This document shows, in pieces, positions 26,526 to 36,543 of a DNA stretch of 64,000 nt. Location: positions 1-64,000 of the forward strand of contig NZ_LXEW01000035.1 of NCBI RefSeq assembly GCF_001655055.1. Direction: 5' to 3'. Positions within the stretch are counted from its first letter, which is position 1; each line of letters opens with the position of its first letter. The position numbers and the translations under genes are program-made. The notes beneath the pieces were generated by a model. It had not been told where the DNA came from and did no database searches. It saw only the letters and a program-made list of their open reading frames with translations. Source of the DNA: Providencia heimbachae ATCC 35613 (GTDB lineage Bacteria; Pseudomonadota; Gammaproteobacteria; Enterobacterales; Enterobacteriaceae).

Positions 26526-27284
26526 TTAGCAAAGTTCTAATTGAACATTATGTTGTTCGATGACTTTGAGGATACTGTCAGGAGGTTGCTTATCGGTAAA
26601 CAGATAATCAATAAGGTTCATATTGCCGAGGTTAACCATTGCATTGCGGCCAAATTTCGAATGGTCGGTGACTAACATAACACAACGCGAATTCTCAATA
26701 ATTGCGCGTTTAGTACGCACCTCATGATAATCGAATTCAAGCAGCGAGCCATCCATATCGATGCCACTGATACCGAGGATGCCGTAGTCCAGCCTAAATT
26801 GAGAGATAAAATCGAGAGTAGCTTCACCCACAATTCCACCATCTCGTGAACGAACTTCACCACCGGCTAAAATCAAACGAAAATCTTCTTTCGGCATCAG
26901 TAGTGTTGCAACGTTAAGGTTATTGGTCACAACTCTAAGGTTTTTATGATTCACTAAGGCGTGAGCAACCGCTTCAGGTGTGGTACCAATATCAATAAAC
27001 AAGGTCGCACCGTCAGGGATCTGGCTGGCAACATGTTGTGCAATACGCGCTTTTTCGTCTGACCACATGATTTTTCTATCATGATAAGCGGCATTGACTG
27101 AGCTGGAAGGCAATGCTGCACCGCCGTGGTGTCGCTGAATCTTATTTTGTTCAGCAAGATCATTGAGGTCTCGCCGAATGGTTTGAGGGCTGACCTCAAA
27201 ATGTTCGACAAGTTCTTCAGTACTGACATATCCCTGAAGACGCACAAGTTCAATGATTGCATCATGTCTCTGGGTTTGTTTCAC
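26526..27284 (-). CDS. glpR: Glycerol-3-phosphate regulon repressor GlpR
   Basis: DeoR-family repressor of glycerol and glycerol-3-phosphate genes, released by glycerol 3-phosphate. The 252-residue protein has the N-terminal DeoR helix-turn-helix at about 18-45 (SPQTIRRDL in the recognition helix) and the sugar-phosphate isomerase-like effector domain with FIDIGTTPEAVA near 94-105 and DGSLLEFDYHEV later. It follows glpG by 27 bases in glpEGR order. In E. coli some strains carry a defective glpR; here the frame is complete. Confidence 0.94.
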   Translation of the reverse strand: MKQTQRHDAIIELVRLQGYVSTEELVEHFEVSPQTIRRDLNDLAEQNKIQRHHGGAALPSSSVNAAYHDRKIMWSDEKARIAQHVASQIPDGATLFIDIGTTPEAVAHALVNHKNLRVVTNNLNVATLLMPKEDFRLILAGGEVRSRDGGIVGEATLDFISQFRLDYGILGISGIDMDGSLLEFDYHEVRTKRAIIENSRCVMLVTDHSKFGRNAMVNLGNMNLIDYLFTDKQPPDSILKVIEQHNVQLELC

Positions 27285-27311
27285 AGCGTTAGCCTCTAAT
27301 TATAAAATATT

Positions 27312-28157
27312 CTATTTGGCGCTCTGGTGTTTAAAGCTATGCCTATTATCCCATACTCCCATCAATAAGCCGATGATTAACCCTGAAGTATGTGCGGCAT
27401 TGGCAATATGCATACCTAAAATATCGAAATAGCCGAAAAAGAGCCAGATAATTGAGAAGATCATCAACCCTCGGGGGACACCGATACCGGTTTCAGGTCT
27501 ACGCTCTCCAGTTAGCCAAACATAACTGACCAGAGCATAAACAACACCCGATAAACCACCAAAGTTATTTTCACTAAACAGCGATTGGCCCCAATTACTA
27601 AATAATGCGGAGACTAATAAAATGGTAAAAAGCTTGCCACTACCGAGTTTTCGCTCGACTTGGCCTGCAAGAAACCACCATAACGCGAGATTAAAGCCGA
27701 TATGTGAAATTGAAAAGTGGACAAATGCAGGGCTAAACCAGCGCCACAATTCACTTTGTTGGCTACCTATTGGCCAAGCTAAATAACGCAAAACCTCTCG
27801 CGCATCCGTCATAACTACCCAAAGATATACAACAACCGATAACAGAATGACAGCGATGGTTAATGGGCCGGATTGCTCTTTTAAATAGCTTAGGGTGAGG
27901 TAGTTACGATATTCGAATTGTGCGTTGGTGTTTCCGGTTTGCCAGCTGGCTTCGAGATAGCGAGGGTTATTAGGATCGTGTAGAAAAGTTTCCAATTCTT
28001 TTTGGACTCGCGAGAGGTGTTGTTCATCCTCTAGCCAAAGTTCAAATTGCTGTTTGTCGGACGATTGTTGCATTCGAATAGAAATATGCTGACTTGCCAT
28101 ATAGTCAATGAATGCTTGAGCCATTCTGGGGTTAGCAAAAGAAATAATATGGGTCAT
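27312..28157 (-). CDS. glpG: Rhomboid intramembrane serine protease GlpG
   Basis: Six-span inner-membrane rhomboid protease. The 281-residue protein has a cytoplasmic N-terminal domain (about 1-75) and then the membrane core with the catalytic serine in GGLSGVVYA (S203) and histidine in AAHTSG (H256). The oxyanion residues H152 and N156 are in SHIGFNLALWW. These fall two residues from the E. coli numbers, so the enzyme should be active. It lies 16 bases after glpE and is cotranscribed with it and glpR. Confidence 0.95.
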   Translation of the reverse strand: MTHIISFANPRMAQAFIDYMASQHISIRMQQSSDKQQFELWLEDEQHLSRVQKELETFLHDPNNPRYLEASWQTGNTNAQFEYRNYLTLSYLKEQSGPLTIAVILLSVVVYLWVVMTDAREVLRYLAWPIGSQQSELWRWFSPAFVHFSISHIGFNLALWWFLAGQVERKLGSGKLFTILLVSALFSNWGQSLFSENNFGGLSGVVYALVSYVWLTGERRPETGIGVPRGLMIFSIIWLFFGYFDILGMHIANAAHTSGLIIGLLMGVWDNRHSFKHQSAK

Positions 28158-28173
28158 GAATGCATGTTCTCAT

Positions 28174-28497
28174 CTAGAGCGCCGTAACGGCTTGTGGGTA
28201 TTCCCTTAACCATGCTTCAAATCCACCACGGATACTGTAAACAGATTCAAAGCCAATATTAATCAGATATTGTGCGGCACCTTGGCTGCTATGCCCGTGA
28301 TAGCACATGACCATAACGGGTTGTTCGTAGTCAGTTTGTTCTAAAAATGCACTCAGCGATTCATTGGTTAGATGGTAAGCGCCATTCGCATGCCCTGCAC
28401 GAAAACTTTGTGGGTCACGAACATCGACAAGTACAGCCGTGCCATCTAATAAATGCTGATAGGCTTGTTCTGGTGTTAGTGTCTCAAAATGGTCCAT
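28174..28497 (-). CDS. glpE: Thiosulfate sulfurtransferase GlpE
   Basis: Single-domain rhodanese that moves sulfane sulfur from thiosulfate to cyanide or thioredoxin. The ATG at 28497 gives 107 residues starting [10 protein letters not shown], with the active-site loop MCYHGHSS carrying C65, the same number as in E. coli. The frame opens 25 codons earlier, but that part contains a small hairpin and is not conserved. No strong Shine-Dalgarno site is visible; a six-pair AAGGGG/CCCCTT hairpin (28513-28527) lies 15 bases upstream and may affect initiation. Confidence 0.92.
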   Translation of the reverse strand: MDHFETLTPEQAYQHLLDGTAVLVDVRDPQSFRAGHANGAYHLTNESLSAFLEQTDYEQPVMVMCYHGHSSQGAAQYLINIGFESVYSIRGGFEAWLREYPQAVTAL

Positions 28498-28541
28498 AAA
28501 ATACCGAATATTAAGGGGAAACCCCTTGAAATTGCATAAAT

Positions 28542-28573
28542 TTTGGCACTCGAGTAAAAACAGGAGTGCCAAA
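28542..28573 (-). terminator. nfuA terminator
   Basis: A perfect 10-bp stem (28542-28551 with 28564-28573) with a 12-base loop lies 41 bases after nfuA and before glpE, followed on the minus strand by AATTT. It probably ends the nfuA message. Confidence 0.6.
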
Positions 28574-28614
28574 TAAATAGGCTGAGTAACTCGCCAGATT
28601 ACGCTCGGATAAGC

Positions 28615-29193
28615 TTAATAGAAAGAGTGCTCACCACGTTGGTGTTCAGTCAGGTCTTTAACGCCTTTTAATTCACCTTCGAACATTTTGAGAAGCTCTT
28701 TCTCAATACCTTCTTTTAGTGTCACATCGACCATAGAACAACCATTACAACCACCACCGAATTGCAGAATAGCGAAACCATCGTCAGTAATTTCCATCAA
28801 GGAAACACGGCCGCCATGACCGGCTAATTGTGGGTTAATTTGTGATTGTAAAACGTATTCAACACGCTCAATGAGCGATGCGTCATCAGACACTTTACGC
28901 ATTTTTGCGTTAGGTGCTTTTAGCGTTAGCTGTGAACCTAATTGGTCAGTGATGAAATCAATTTCAGCATCTTCTAAGAATGGCGCGCTAATTTCATCAA
29001 TATAGGCAGATAATTTTTCGAACTTAAGTTCTTTATCTGTTGCTTCAACTGCACCCGGCGGGCAATAAGAAACACCGCACTCGGCAGTAGGTGTGCCTGG
29101 GTTAATGACGAATACACGAATTTGGGTGTCTGGCTCTTGATTTTCCAACAACTTGGCAAAATGAGCCTGTGCTGCTTCTGTAATATTAATCAT
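28615..29193 (-). CDS. nfuA: Fe/S biogenesis protein NfuA
   Basis: Iron-sulfur carrier that delivers 4Fe-4S clusters to apo-proteins under oxidative stress or iron limitation. The 192-residue product has the degenerate A-type N-terminal domain (about 1-100) and the C-terminal Nfu domain with the cluster-binding pair GGGCNGCSM (C149 and C152, the E. coli numbers). The start at 29193 (MINITEAAQ) is chosen over an ATG two codons upstream by alignment to the family N terminus. The gene is downstream of gntX on the same strand, as in E. coli. Confidence 0.95.
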   Translation of the reverse strand: MINITEAAQAHFAKLLENQEPDTQIRVFVINPGTPTAECGVSYCPPGAVEATDKELKFEKLSAYIDEISAPFLEDAEIDFITDQLGSQLTLKAPNAKMRKVSDDASLIERVEYVLQSQINPQLAGHGGRVSLMEITDDGFAILQFGGGCNGCSMVDVTLKEGIEKELLKMFEGELKGVKDLTEHQRGEHSFY

Positions 29194-29256
29194 AATCATT
29201 TGCTCAATAATAGTTGACTGCTTCAGTTGGTTATAATACGCCCATTTACCCCTTTC

Positions 29257-29940
29257 CTACAAGGTGCGACACAGGGACCATGCATCAACAGTATGCGCTC
29301 CAGCACAAATCAGCAATTGTGCGGCGGTATTCATCGTAGCGCCTGTCGTAATGACATCATCAACAATGGCAACATGTAGGCCTGAAACGGTATCTTTTAG
29401 GGTAAATGCATTCCTTAGGTTGCTTTGGCGGCGTTCGCGTTCTAACGTTATCTGGGTCAGTGTATCACGAGTGCGTAATAATGAATTTCGTGAATAGGGG
29501 ATATTTAACCATGTGGATAAATTTTCGCCTATTAGCGCCATATGGTCAAATCCTCGTCGCCATAAGCGATTAGGATGTGTCGGAATAGTGAGGATCAAAT
29601 TGGGTTTTCGCCATCGATTTTCTCGATAACCCTTGAGCCAAAAAAGTAAAAAAATACGCGCAAGGGAAAAGGCCAGCTGAGGCTGTTTATTAAATTTATA
29701 GCGATGGATCAGTTTACGCAAAGGGGCTTGATAAGGCGCTACTGTGATTAATTGGTGCCATGAAGGTGGGCGGTTCAAGCATCGAGCGCAGGCGATATCT
29801 TGTTGCTCAGAAGGCAAAGCACAGCGGGGGCAACAATTCGGCATTGTTGGTAAATTTTTTAAGCAAAAACCGCATATTCCCTGACAAGATAACTTTAATG
29901 GCTGATGGCATAGCCAACAAGCCCCTTCCATTGTTAGCAT
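29257..29940 (-). CDS. gntX: ComF-family protein GntX
   Basis: ComF-like protein with an N-terminal zinc-ribbon-type cysteine cluster (CWLC, CGFC, CPRC and CARC within about the first 55 residues) and a C-terminal phosphoribosyltransferase-like fold with VAIVDDVITTGAT near 190-202. In competent bacteria ComF supports DNA uptake; in enterobacteria the protein is linked to growth on DNA as a nutrient, and the gnt name is historical. The 227-residue product ends in LCRTL like E. coli GntX. It is divergent from bioH across 43 bases. Confidence 0.92.
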   Translation of the reverse strand: MLTMEGACWLCHQPLKLSCQGICGFCLKNLPTMPNCCPRCALPSEQQDIACARCLNRPPSWHQLITVAPYQAPLRKLIHRYKFNKQPQLAFSLARIFLLFWLKGYRENRWRKPNLILTIPTHPNRLWRRGFDHMALIGENLSTWLNIPYSRNSLLRTRDTLTQITLERERRQSNLRNAFTLKDTVSGLHVAIVDDVITTGATMNTAAQLLICAGAHTVDAWSLCRTL

Positions 29941-29983
29941 AGATGAGCCTTAATTTAAACGTGATGAAAAAGAGAGTGTAACC

Positions 29984-30763
29984 ATGGCAGCGTTATATTG
30001 GCAGACGGTTGGAGAAGGGAAACAAGATCTTGTGTTACTACACGGATGGGGGTTGAATGCCCAAGTTTGGCAGACAATGATTCCGCGAATTGCTTCCCAA
30101 TTTCGTGTTCATTTAGTTGACTTACCGGGTTATGGTCGCAGCCAAGGCTTTGCGCCGATGGATATACAATCCATGGCTGATATTGTTTGGTCTCAGGCCC
30201 CTAAAAATGCGATTTGGCTGGGCTGGTCACTGGGTGGCCACGTGGCGAGTCGCATCACCCTTGATCACCCTCATGAGGTCGTTGGGTTAATTTCAGTGGC
30301 ATCTTCCCCTTGTTTTCGGGCTGAAGGAAATCAATGGCCGGGTATTAAACCAGATGTATTATTAGGTTTCGAACACCAACTGTCTGCTGACTTTCATCGT
30401 ACCGTTGAGCGTTTCCTTGCCTTACAGACATTAGGCACAGAAAGTGCGCGCAATGACGCACGAATGCTAAAGTCTGTGGTACTTGAGCAACCGATCCCGA
30501 CCGTTGAAGTATTAAATGCGGGGCTTGAGTCATTACGAACTGAAGATTTACGTGATGAATTAAAAGCGCTACCAGTACCATTCTTACGAATTTATGGTTA
30601 TTTAGATGGGCTAGTGCCGCGTAAGGTTGCGGTTTTACTGGATGAAATGTACCCAAACTCTCCCTCAGTGGTGATGCGCAATAGCGCTCACGCTCCCTTT
30701 ATTTCTCACCCTGATGAGTTTTGCGAATATTTGATTGATTTCTTAAATCGATTAGAGGGCTAG
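29984..30763 (+). CDS. bioH: Pimeloyl-ACP methyl ester carboxylesterase BioH
   Basis: Alpha/beta hydrolase that removes the methyl group from pimeloyl-ACP methyl ester, ending fatty-acid-type chain building for biotin. The 259-residue protein shows the oxyanion HGWGLN motif at 20-25 and the catalytic triad: S82 in GWSLGG, D208 in YLDGLVP and H236 in SAHAPF. These are within one residue of the E. coli positions. It is divergent from gntX and converges on feoC with a shared terminator. Confidence 0.96.
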   Translation: MAALYWQTVGEGKQDLVLLHGWGLNAQVWQTMIPRIASQFRVHLVDLPGYGRSQGFAPMDIQSMADIVWSQAPKNAIWLGWSLGGHVASRITLDHPHEVVGLISVASSPCFRAEGNQWPGIKPDVLLGFEHQLSADFHRTVERFLALQTLGTESARNDARMLKSVVLEQPIPTVEVLNAGLESLRTEDLRDELKALPVPFLRIYGYLDGLVPRKVAVLLDEMYPNSPSVVMRNSAHAPFISHPDEFCEYLIDFLNRLEG

Positions 30764-30769
30764 CGAGTT

Positions 30770-30806
30770 TTCAAGATGCATGGTATTGGCCTACATGCAT
30801 CTTGAA
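30770..30806. terminator. Bidirectional terminator bioH/feoC
   Basis: A perfect 13-bp stem (30770-30782 with 30794-30806) with an 11-base loop lies between the convergent bioH and feoC genes. T residues flank it modestly on both strands, fitting a shared terminator. Confidence 0.75.
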
Positions 30807-30810
30807 TTAA

Positions 30811-31044
30811 CTATTTAATTTTATAAATGAAGTGAGAGCAATCCTGGCTTTCTGGGCATCCTTTACAGCTCGTTCCGGTTAAACAGGCGCTGATATCGAC
30901 CTGTTCAATTTTCCCCAAACTGACCAATTTTTCTGTCATCGCATGAATAAGTGGGGCTGGGGTATTCAACTGCTCACTGAGTAACTGGATATCAGCTTGC
31001 CCATATAAGGCAATTAAGTCTCTAATTTGAAGCAAGCTGACCAT
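30811..31044 (-). CDS. feoC: Ferrous iron transport protein FeoC
   Basis: Small winged-helix protein of the Feo system that may bind an oxygen-sensitive cluster and protect FeoB from proteolysis. The ATG at 31044, six bases after GGAG, gives 77 residues starting MVSLLQIRDL, as in E. coli; earlier in-frame ATGs lack support. The C-terminal CLTGTSCKGCPESQDC provides four cysteines. It begins 11 bases after the feoB stop. Confidence 0.92.
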   Translation of the reverse strand: MVSLLQIRDLIALYGQADIQLLSEQLNTPAPLIHAMTEKLVSLGKIEQVDISACLTGTSCKGCPESQDCSHFIYKIK

Positions 31045-31055
31045 CGGTTTCTCCA

Positions 31056-33389
31056 TTAATGACACGCACTACCTGAACAATCAGCGCATTGTTGCGCTGT
31101 TTTAGTCTTAATATTTAATGTGACTCGGCTACGCATACGGCGTAAGAATACAAACAATACAATATTAAATAACAAGACAGCAGCGATGGTAATCAAACTG
31201 CTCTGAGGGTGTTCGCTGAATGTTGCGATTTGGTAGAACAGTGCCGAAAGGCTGTAAGCCACATTGAGACCCCAAAGAATAGAAAACGTCATCCAGCTTT
31301 TATTGGTTTCACGAGCAATTGCACCCATCACCGAGACACATGGAACATACAGCAGAACAAAAATTAGGTAGCTATACGCCGCAATTCCGGAGCCAAACTT
31401 AGCCGCCATTGTGCCCATTGAACCTGATTCCATTTCCCCATCACCTTTGCTGGCTTCGATTGGGTTCGATAGTGCGCTTAATGTGAATGTCCCTTTCAAG
31501 CTATCCCATGTTTCGCCAACTGCATCCCCTAACTCCTCCAGTAGATTGAAGGACTCGGCATCAAAGGGTTCAGTGGTGATCGCTTCTGCCGTGTACAAGG
31601 TATTCAATGTCCCAACGACCACTTCTTTTGCCATTGCACCGGTTATTAAGCCTACGGTTGCTTGCCAGTTATCTGCGTGGACACCAATAGGTTGAAGAAC
31701 CGGGGTGATCACTTTACTGACTGAAGCCAGTGCGGAATCATTAATATTATCGACAGGTTTACCTGAGAATGAAAAGCTATTTAATGCCCCGATAAAAATA
31801 CTTGCTACGATAATAACTTTACCTGCACGAATAACGAAACCTTTCAAACGCTGCCATGTTTGGATCAGCAATGTTTTGAGATGAGGAACATGATAGACCG
31901 GTAATTCCATTACAAATGGGGAGGCTTCACCACGCATTAAAGTATGCTTCAGCAGCAATCCGGTCAGGATAGCCACCACAATCCCTAAAATGTAGAGGGA
32001 GAAGACTACGCTAGCACCGCTTTTACCGAAGAATGCGGCGGCGAATACCGCAAAAATAGCCAGTCGTGCCCCACATGACATAAACGGCGCCATCAATACC
32101 GTAATCAACCTTTCACGTGGTGCATCAAGGGTACGTGCACCCATGATTGACGGGACATTACAGCCAAAACCAACAATCAACGGAACAAACGATTTACCGG
32201 GTAAACCAAGAGCCTGCATCAATCTATCCATCACAAAAGCGGCGCGAGCCATATAGCCCGAATCTTCTAAGATAGAGAGAAATAGATACATCATGCCGAT
32301 TTGAGGTACTAAAGGCAGAACCGTATTGATACCGCCCCCGACACCTTGAGCAAGGAAAATTGTTAGCCATTCAGGGAAGTTAAAATAAGCGCCAGTCCAT
32401 TGGATGCCATGAATAAATATGGCTTCTGATGCCCCTTCAAAGAAAGGTTGTAATGCGCCACCGATATTAATGGCCAAAACAAACATTAAATACATAACAA
32501 GTAGGAAAATAGGGACGCCAAGCCAGCGATTCAATATGTATTTATCAAGGGTTTGGGTTAATTTATTGGGTTGTGCAATGCTATTGTTGACCGCTGCATT
32601 ATAAATCGCAGCAATAGATTGGTAGCGTGCATCCGCAATTAATAATTCAGGCTCTTCATGTAAGTTCTCTGTTAAGTTAAGCCGAATTTCAGTCAGCTTT
32701 TCTTCAGAAATATTTGCCCGCTGGCGGCTATAAATATCCCCTTCCAATATTTGTAGTGATAACCAACGTCTTTGTTGTTGGCTAAATTGTTGCGGGGAAA
32801 TTTGTTCTGATAATGAATCGACAGCATTTAATAATTGAGGTGGATACTGAACTAATGCCTGTAAATTATTTTGTGGATGGCTATCAATGGCTTGTTTAAG
32901 TTTATCGATACCCGTTGCTCGGGTTGAAACTAATGGAATGACAGGGCAGCCAAGTTGTTTTTCAAGTTTTTCAATATCAATTTCAATGTGTTGGCTTTGC
33001 GCTATATCCAACATATTTAATGCCACAATACAAGGGACGCCCAGCTCAACTAATTGCAGCGTTAGATAGAGGTTTCGCTCTAAATTTGATGCATCGACGA
33101 CGTTAATCAACATATCTGCTTCACCACTTAGGATGAAATAGCAGGCAATTTGCTCATCAAGAGAAGTTTGCTCAGAAATTGTGGTGAGCGAATAGGTACC
33201 GGGAAGGTCAACGAGCTCAATTTTATGCTCGGGCGTATGGAAGCGTCCAACTTTTCGTTCGACAGTGACGCCCGCCCAGTTACCTACACGTTGGCGTGAA
33301 CCTGTAAGTTGATTAAATAACGTTGTTTTACCGGCGTTTGGGTTGCCAATTAAGCCGATAGTCAATGGTTTTATCGCATTTGCTAACAT
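31056..33389 (-). CDS. feoB: Ferrous iron transporter FeoB
   Basis: Inner-membrane Fe(II) importer with an N-terminal G domain. From the ATG at 33389 (777 residues) the G1 motif GNPNAGKT is at 15-22, with DLPGTYS and NMLD motifs following. The helical GDI domain and then the two Gate-containing membrane halves come next, with GCNVPSIMG and SCGARL motifs, and the C terminus has a CADC cysteine pair. The longer frame uses TTG at 33401 and is less likely. It is the middle gene of feoABC, under the FNR and Fur sites upstream of feoA. Confidence 0.95.
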   Translation of the reverse strand: MLANAIKPLTIGLIGNPNAGKTTLFNQLTGSRQRVGNWAGVTVERKVGRFHTPEHKIELVDLPGTYSLTTISEQTSLDEQIACYFILSGEADMLINVVDASNLERNLYLTLQLVELGVPCIVALNMLDIAQSQHIEIDIEKLEKQLGCPVIPLVSTRATGIDKLKQAIDSHPQNNLQALVQYPPQLLNAVDSLSEQISPQQFSQQQRRWLSLQILEGDIYSRQRANISEEKLTEIRLNLTENLHEEPELLIADARYQSIAAIYNAAVNNSIAQPNKLTQTLDKYILNRWLGVPIFLLVMYLMFVLAINIGGALQPFFEGASEAIFIHGIQWTGAYFNFPEWLTIFLAQGVGGGINTVLPLVPQIGMMYLFLSILEDSGYMARAAFVMDRLMQALGLPGKSFVPLIVGFGCNVPSIMGARTLDAPRERLITVLMAPFMSCGARLAIFAVFAAAFFGKSGASVVFSLYILGIVVAILTGLLLKHTLMRGEASPFVMELPVYHVPHLKTLLIQTWQRLKGFVIRAGKVIIVASIFIGALNSFSFSGKPVDNINDSALASVSKVITPVLQPIGVHADNWQATVGLITGAMAKEVVVGTLNTLYTAEAITTEPFDAESFNLLEELGDAVGETWDSLKGTFTLSALSNPIEASKGDGEMESGSMGTMAAKFGSGIAAYSYLIFVLLYVPCVSVMGAIARETNKSWMTFSILWGLNVAYSLSALFYQIATFSEHPQSSLITIAAVLLFNIVLFVFLRRMRSRVTLNIKTKTAQQCADCSGSACH

Positions 33390-33431
33390 CGTGTTTGCCA
33401 ACCTAGTTTTACCAATAAGAAAATGAGAACT

Positions 33432-33662
33432 TTAAGCCGTAGGTGCTTCATCAAGATTCAATAGGGCTAAGTCTTTTTTACGTAGAACTAAGCTGACTCG
33501 ATGAGTTTCTATCTGTACAGGATCGCCAAATGGCGCTAAGCGAACCACTTTAAAGACAGAACCCGGTAGTAGACCAAGGGAAAGGAGCTTTTGACGATAA
33601 GCTGGGCTGATTTCGGGTGAGAAACCGATTATTTTGTAACTGCATTGAGGAAGTATGGCCAT
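33432..33662 (-). CDS. feoA: Ferrous iron transport protein FeoA
   Basis: Small cytoplasmic SH3-like protein required for FeoB activity. The 76 residues include the conserved [27 protein letters not shown] segment and a basic C-terminal strand. GGAAGG five bases before the ATG supports the start. It is the first gene of feoABC; feoB starts 42 bases after it. Confidence 0.94.
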   Translation of the reverse strand: MAILPQCSYKIIGFSPEISPAYRQKLLSLGLLPGSVFKVVRLAPFGDPVQIETHRVSLVLRKKDLALLNLDEAPTA

Positions 33663-33697
33663 ATTGCCTTCCAGCTCTAGTAATTAGAATCAATAAT

Positions 33698-33716
33698 AAT
33701 ATTGATAATTATTGTT
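33698..33716. promoter_or_regulatory. Fur-like site in the feo leader
   Basis: AATATTGATAATTATTGTT, read on the minus strand, agrees with 13 of 19 positions of the Fur consensus GATAATGATAATCATTATC. It lies 36-54 bases upstream of the feoA start codon. Confidence 0.5.
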
Positions 33717-33777
33717 AGAAATACGATTGTTTACAAGCAAAGAGCGATGCAAAGCAAAAATAAATCTAATTAACAAT

Positions 33778-33796
33778 GATAATAATAATCATCTGC
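33778..33796. promoter_or_regulatory. Fur box at the feo promoter
   Basis: GATAATAATAATCATCTGC matches 15 of 19 positions of the Fur consensus. Its position next to the predicted start site about 33800 is right for iron-dependent repression of feoABC. Confidence 0.7.
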
Positions 33797-33834
33797 CTTT
33801 TGTTATATTTAGCCTCTTTTTTCGTCAATTTGAA

Positions 33835-33848
33835 TTGATGTGGATCAA
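33835..33848. promoter_or_regulatory. FNR box of the feo promoter
   Basis: TTGATGTGGATCAA is a perfect FNR dyad, TTGAT-N4-ATCAA. feoABC is FNR-activated in E. coli, and the spacing to a TATAAC -10 element on the minus strand fits a class II activated promoter. Confidence 0.82.
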
Positions 33849-33976
33849 CGAAGCATTGAGTTGACTGGGTTTCTTAGAGGTAGTCTGATTTAGTCTAAGG
33901 GGAGATGAAGAGAGCAAAAGAAGACAATAGATTGAATTTATTATTTAATTTAGTTTGTAATTAATTCGATGTAGAT

Positions 33977-34014
33977 AATAGACTTCACCATTATATGAGA
34001 TGGTGAAGTCTATT
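33977..34014 (-). terminator. tex terminator stem-loop
   Basis: A perfect 15-bp stem (33977-33991 with 34000-34014) with an eight-base loop lies 29 bases after the tex stop. The U-tract is poor on either strand, but the stem is the strongest in this part of the window, so a terminator role is likely. Confidence 0.68.
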
Positions 34015-34043
34015 ATTAAATAATTTAAGGTGCAGCAAAGTGG

Positions 34044-36374
34044 TTAACGTTTTTTACCCAACGCCGCTGAAAGTGCATCTCCCATCGCACTATTACCTGA
34101 AGTTGCGTTATTTTGGCGTGGCTGATTGCGAGGTGCGGGGGCTTTACGGGTATTTTTATCTTGACCTTTATTTGCACTGCGCGGTGCACTGTTGGTGTCT
34201 CCAGGTTGCTCATCTAAACGCATCGTCAGGGCGATACGTTTACGAGCAATATCAACATCCATCACTTTTACTTTGACGATATCACCCGCTTTGACCACTT
34301 TGTGTGGGTCTTCAACATAGCTATTCGACAGGGAAGAAATATGTACCAACCCATCTTGATGGACACCAATATCAACAAAGGCACCAAAGTTGGTCACATT
34401 AGTCACCGCACCTTCTAGCACCATTCCTGGCAGAAGGTCATTCATGGTTTCGACACCATCAGCAAAGGTGGCCGTTTTAAACTCAGGACGTGGGTCATGC
34501 CCCGGTTTTTCAAGCTCTTTAATGATATCTGTGACGGTTGGAACACCAAATTTCTCAGTGGTAAATTCGCGTGGGCTTAACCCATTTAACACTTGTGAAT
34601 TACCCATAATCTCTTTTAGCGGTTGACGAACCACTTCAAGGATTTTTTCAACGATAGGATAAGCTTCTGGGTGAACAGTAGAAGCATCTAACGGGTTATC
34701 ACCATTGGTGATCCGTAAAAAACCCGCACATTGCTCAAATGCTTTAGGCCCAAGGCGAGCAACTTTGAGTAACTGTTTTCTATCATTAAACTTACCGTTT
34801 TCATCGCGCCAATCCACGACATTCTGTGCAATCATCTTGCTTAAACCTGCCACGCGAGTTAGAAGCGGGACAGAGGCCGTATTGAGATCAACACCGACTG
34901 AGTTTACGCAGTCTTCAACCACAGCATCAAGCTTGCGAGCCAACTGGGTTTGGCTAACATCGTGCTGATATTGACCCACGCCAATGGATTTAGGGTCGAT
35001 TTTAACCAGTTCAGCGAGTGGGTCTTGTAGGCGGCGAGCAATAGATACGGCACCCCGTAACGTGACATCAAGTGTAGGAAATTCAAGAGCAGCAAGTTCT
35101 GAGGCAGAGTAAACGGAGGCACCCGCTTCACTGACAATCACTTTTTGTGCAGTAACGTCAGGGTACTGATTTTGCACTTCAGCAAAGAAACGTTCAGTCT
35201 CTCGTGAAGCCGTCCCATTACCAATAGCGACTAATTCAACGTTATGTTTTTGACATAATGCGGCGACAATGGCCGCGGCTTTTGCCGCTTGGCCCGTATG
35301 TGGATAGATAGTATCGGTGGCGATAACTTTACTTGTTGAATCGACAACGGCAACTTTCACACCAGTACGTAAGCCAGGATCGAGTCCCATCGTCGCTCTC
35401 ATGCCAGCAGGCGCTGCCATTAACAAGTCACTGAGATTACGAGCAAAGACATTAATCGCTTCTTCCTCTGCTTTTTCACGCAGAGTACTCATGATTTCAG
35501 TTTCTAGATGCAATAGAATTTTTACACGCCATGTCCAGCTTATGACCGCTTTACGCCATTGATCGGCGGGGGCATTGTTTAGACGAGCATCAAGATGACG
35601 GGTAATAATTTCTTCACAGTAGCTTTCTTTTGGCGGTTCATCGAATTGTGGGTCGCAATTAAGAGACAGCTGTAAAATTCCTTCATTACGACCACGAAAC
35701 ATGGCAAGAGCGCGGTGCGATGGTACTTGAGCCACAGGCTCTTGATGTTCAAAGTAATCGCTGAACTTTACACCTTCAGCTTGTTTACCGTCAGCAACAA
35801 CAGAAACGAGATGCGCATTTTTCCATAAATAGTCACGAACTTTAGCTAAAAGAAGGGCATCTTCGGCGAAACGCTCCATTAGGATATAGCGAGCACCATC
35901 TAATGCGGCTTTAGTATCCGCAACCCCTTTATCGGCATCAATAAAGGTTTGTGCGAGCTCATCAGGGGATTGATTTGGGTCGTTCCATAGGGTATCGGCT
36001 AACGGCTCTAATCCTGCTTCAATAGCAATTTGCCCACGTGTACGGCGCTTAGGCTTGTAGGGTAAATAAAGGTCTTCAAGTTCGGTTTTATTGAGGGTGG
36101 TATTAATTGCAGAAGAGAGTTCTGGTGTCAGCTTGCCTTGTTCTTCGATGGATTTAAGAATAGTTTGCTTACGGTCATTGAGCTCTCTTAAATACCCTAA
36201 ACGACTCTCTAGCTGGCGAAGCTGAGTATCATCCAACCCTCCTGTAACCTCTTTACGGTAACGAGCAATAAACGGGACTGTATTTCCCTCATCAAGTAAT
36301 GTGATGGCAGAAAATACCTGTTTAGGTTGGGCGTGCAGCTCAGCTGCAATAATTTGGCTTAGAGTTTCATTCAT
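34044..36374 (-). CDS. tex: Tex family RNA-binding transcription accessory protein (YhgF)
   Basis: Cytoplasmic nucleic-acid-binding protein of the Tex/Spt6 family, linked to transcription and toxin-gene expression in other bacteria. The 776-residue protein has the N-terminal helical region with [17 protein letters not shown] near 32-48, a YqgF-like RNase H fold ([10 protein letters not shown]), helix-hairpin-helix segments and a C-terminal S1 domain (about 650-720). A low-complexity Arg/Asn/Pro-rich tail follows. Divergent from greB, as in E. coli, where it is yhgF. Confidence 0.94.
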   Translation of the reverse strand: MNETLSQIIAAELHAQPKQVFSAITLLDEGNTVPFIARYRKEVTGGLDDTQLRQLESRLGYLRELNDRKQTILKSIEEQGKLTPELSSAINTTLNKTELEDLYLPYKPKRRTRGQIAIEAGLEPLADTLWNDPNQSPDELAQTFIDADKGVADTKAALDGARYILMERFAEDALLLAKVRDYLWKNAHLVSVVADGKQAEGVKFSDYFEHQEPVAQVPSHRALAMFRGRNEGILQLSLNCDPQFDEPPKESYCEEIITRHLDARLNNAPADQWRKAVISWTWRVKILLHLETEIMSTLREKAEEEAINVFARNLSDLLMAAPAGMRATMGLDPGLRTGVKVAVVDSTSKVIATDTIYPHTGQAAKAAAIVAALCQKHNVELVAIGNGTASRETERFFAEVQNQYPDVTAQKVIVSEAGASVYSASELAALEFPTLDVTLRGAVSIARRLQDPLAELVKIDPKSIGVGQYQHDVSQTQLARKLDAVVEDCVNSVGVDLNTASVPLLTRVAGLSKMIAQNVVDWRDENGKFNDRKQLLKVARLGPKAFEQCAGFLRITNGDNPLDASTVHPEAYPIVEKILEVVRQPLKEIMGNSQVLNGLSPREFTTEKFGVPTVTDIIKELEKPGHDPRPEFKTATFADGVETMNDLLPGMVLEGAVTNVTNFGAFVDIGVHQDGLVHISSLSNSYVEDPHKVVKAGDIVKVKVMDVDIARKRIALTMRLDEQPGDTNSAPRSANKGQDKNTRKAPAPRNQPRQNNATSGNSAMGDALSAALGKKR

Positions 36375-36543
36375 GTCGTGTTTAAATACCTACTGAAAGA
36401 ACAGTTAATAAATTTACTGCACTGTTATACTTGGTGGGAGAGAGAATTTCCAGACTGAATTTCCGATGATTGGTATGAAAGTCTCAGATTATTTTTTATA
36501 AAATACTATAATTATCAAATCAATTTACTAATATTCGAAGGTT

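Larger units (their letters stand above)
33663..34043 (-). promoter_or_regulatory. feo control region and tex 3-prime end
   Basis: This 381-base gap holds two Fur-like sites, a perfect FNR box with a plausible -10 element (TATAAC on the minus strand, 33807-33802) and the terminator after tex. With FNR centred at 33841.5, a class II start would lie near 33800, and the distal Fur site overlaps it. The bases between about 33850 and 33970 hold nothing I recognise. Confidence 0.7.

Noticed and set aside
33850-33970. Possible leader peptide or small RNA between feo and tex
   Set aside because: No open frame, hairpin or promoter pair could be supported beyond the annotated sites.
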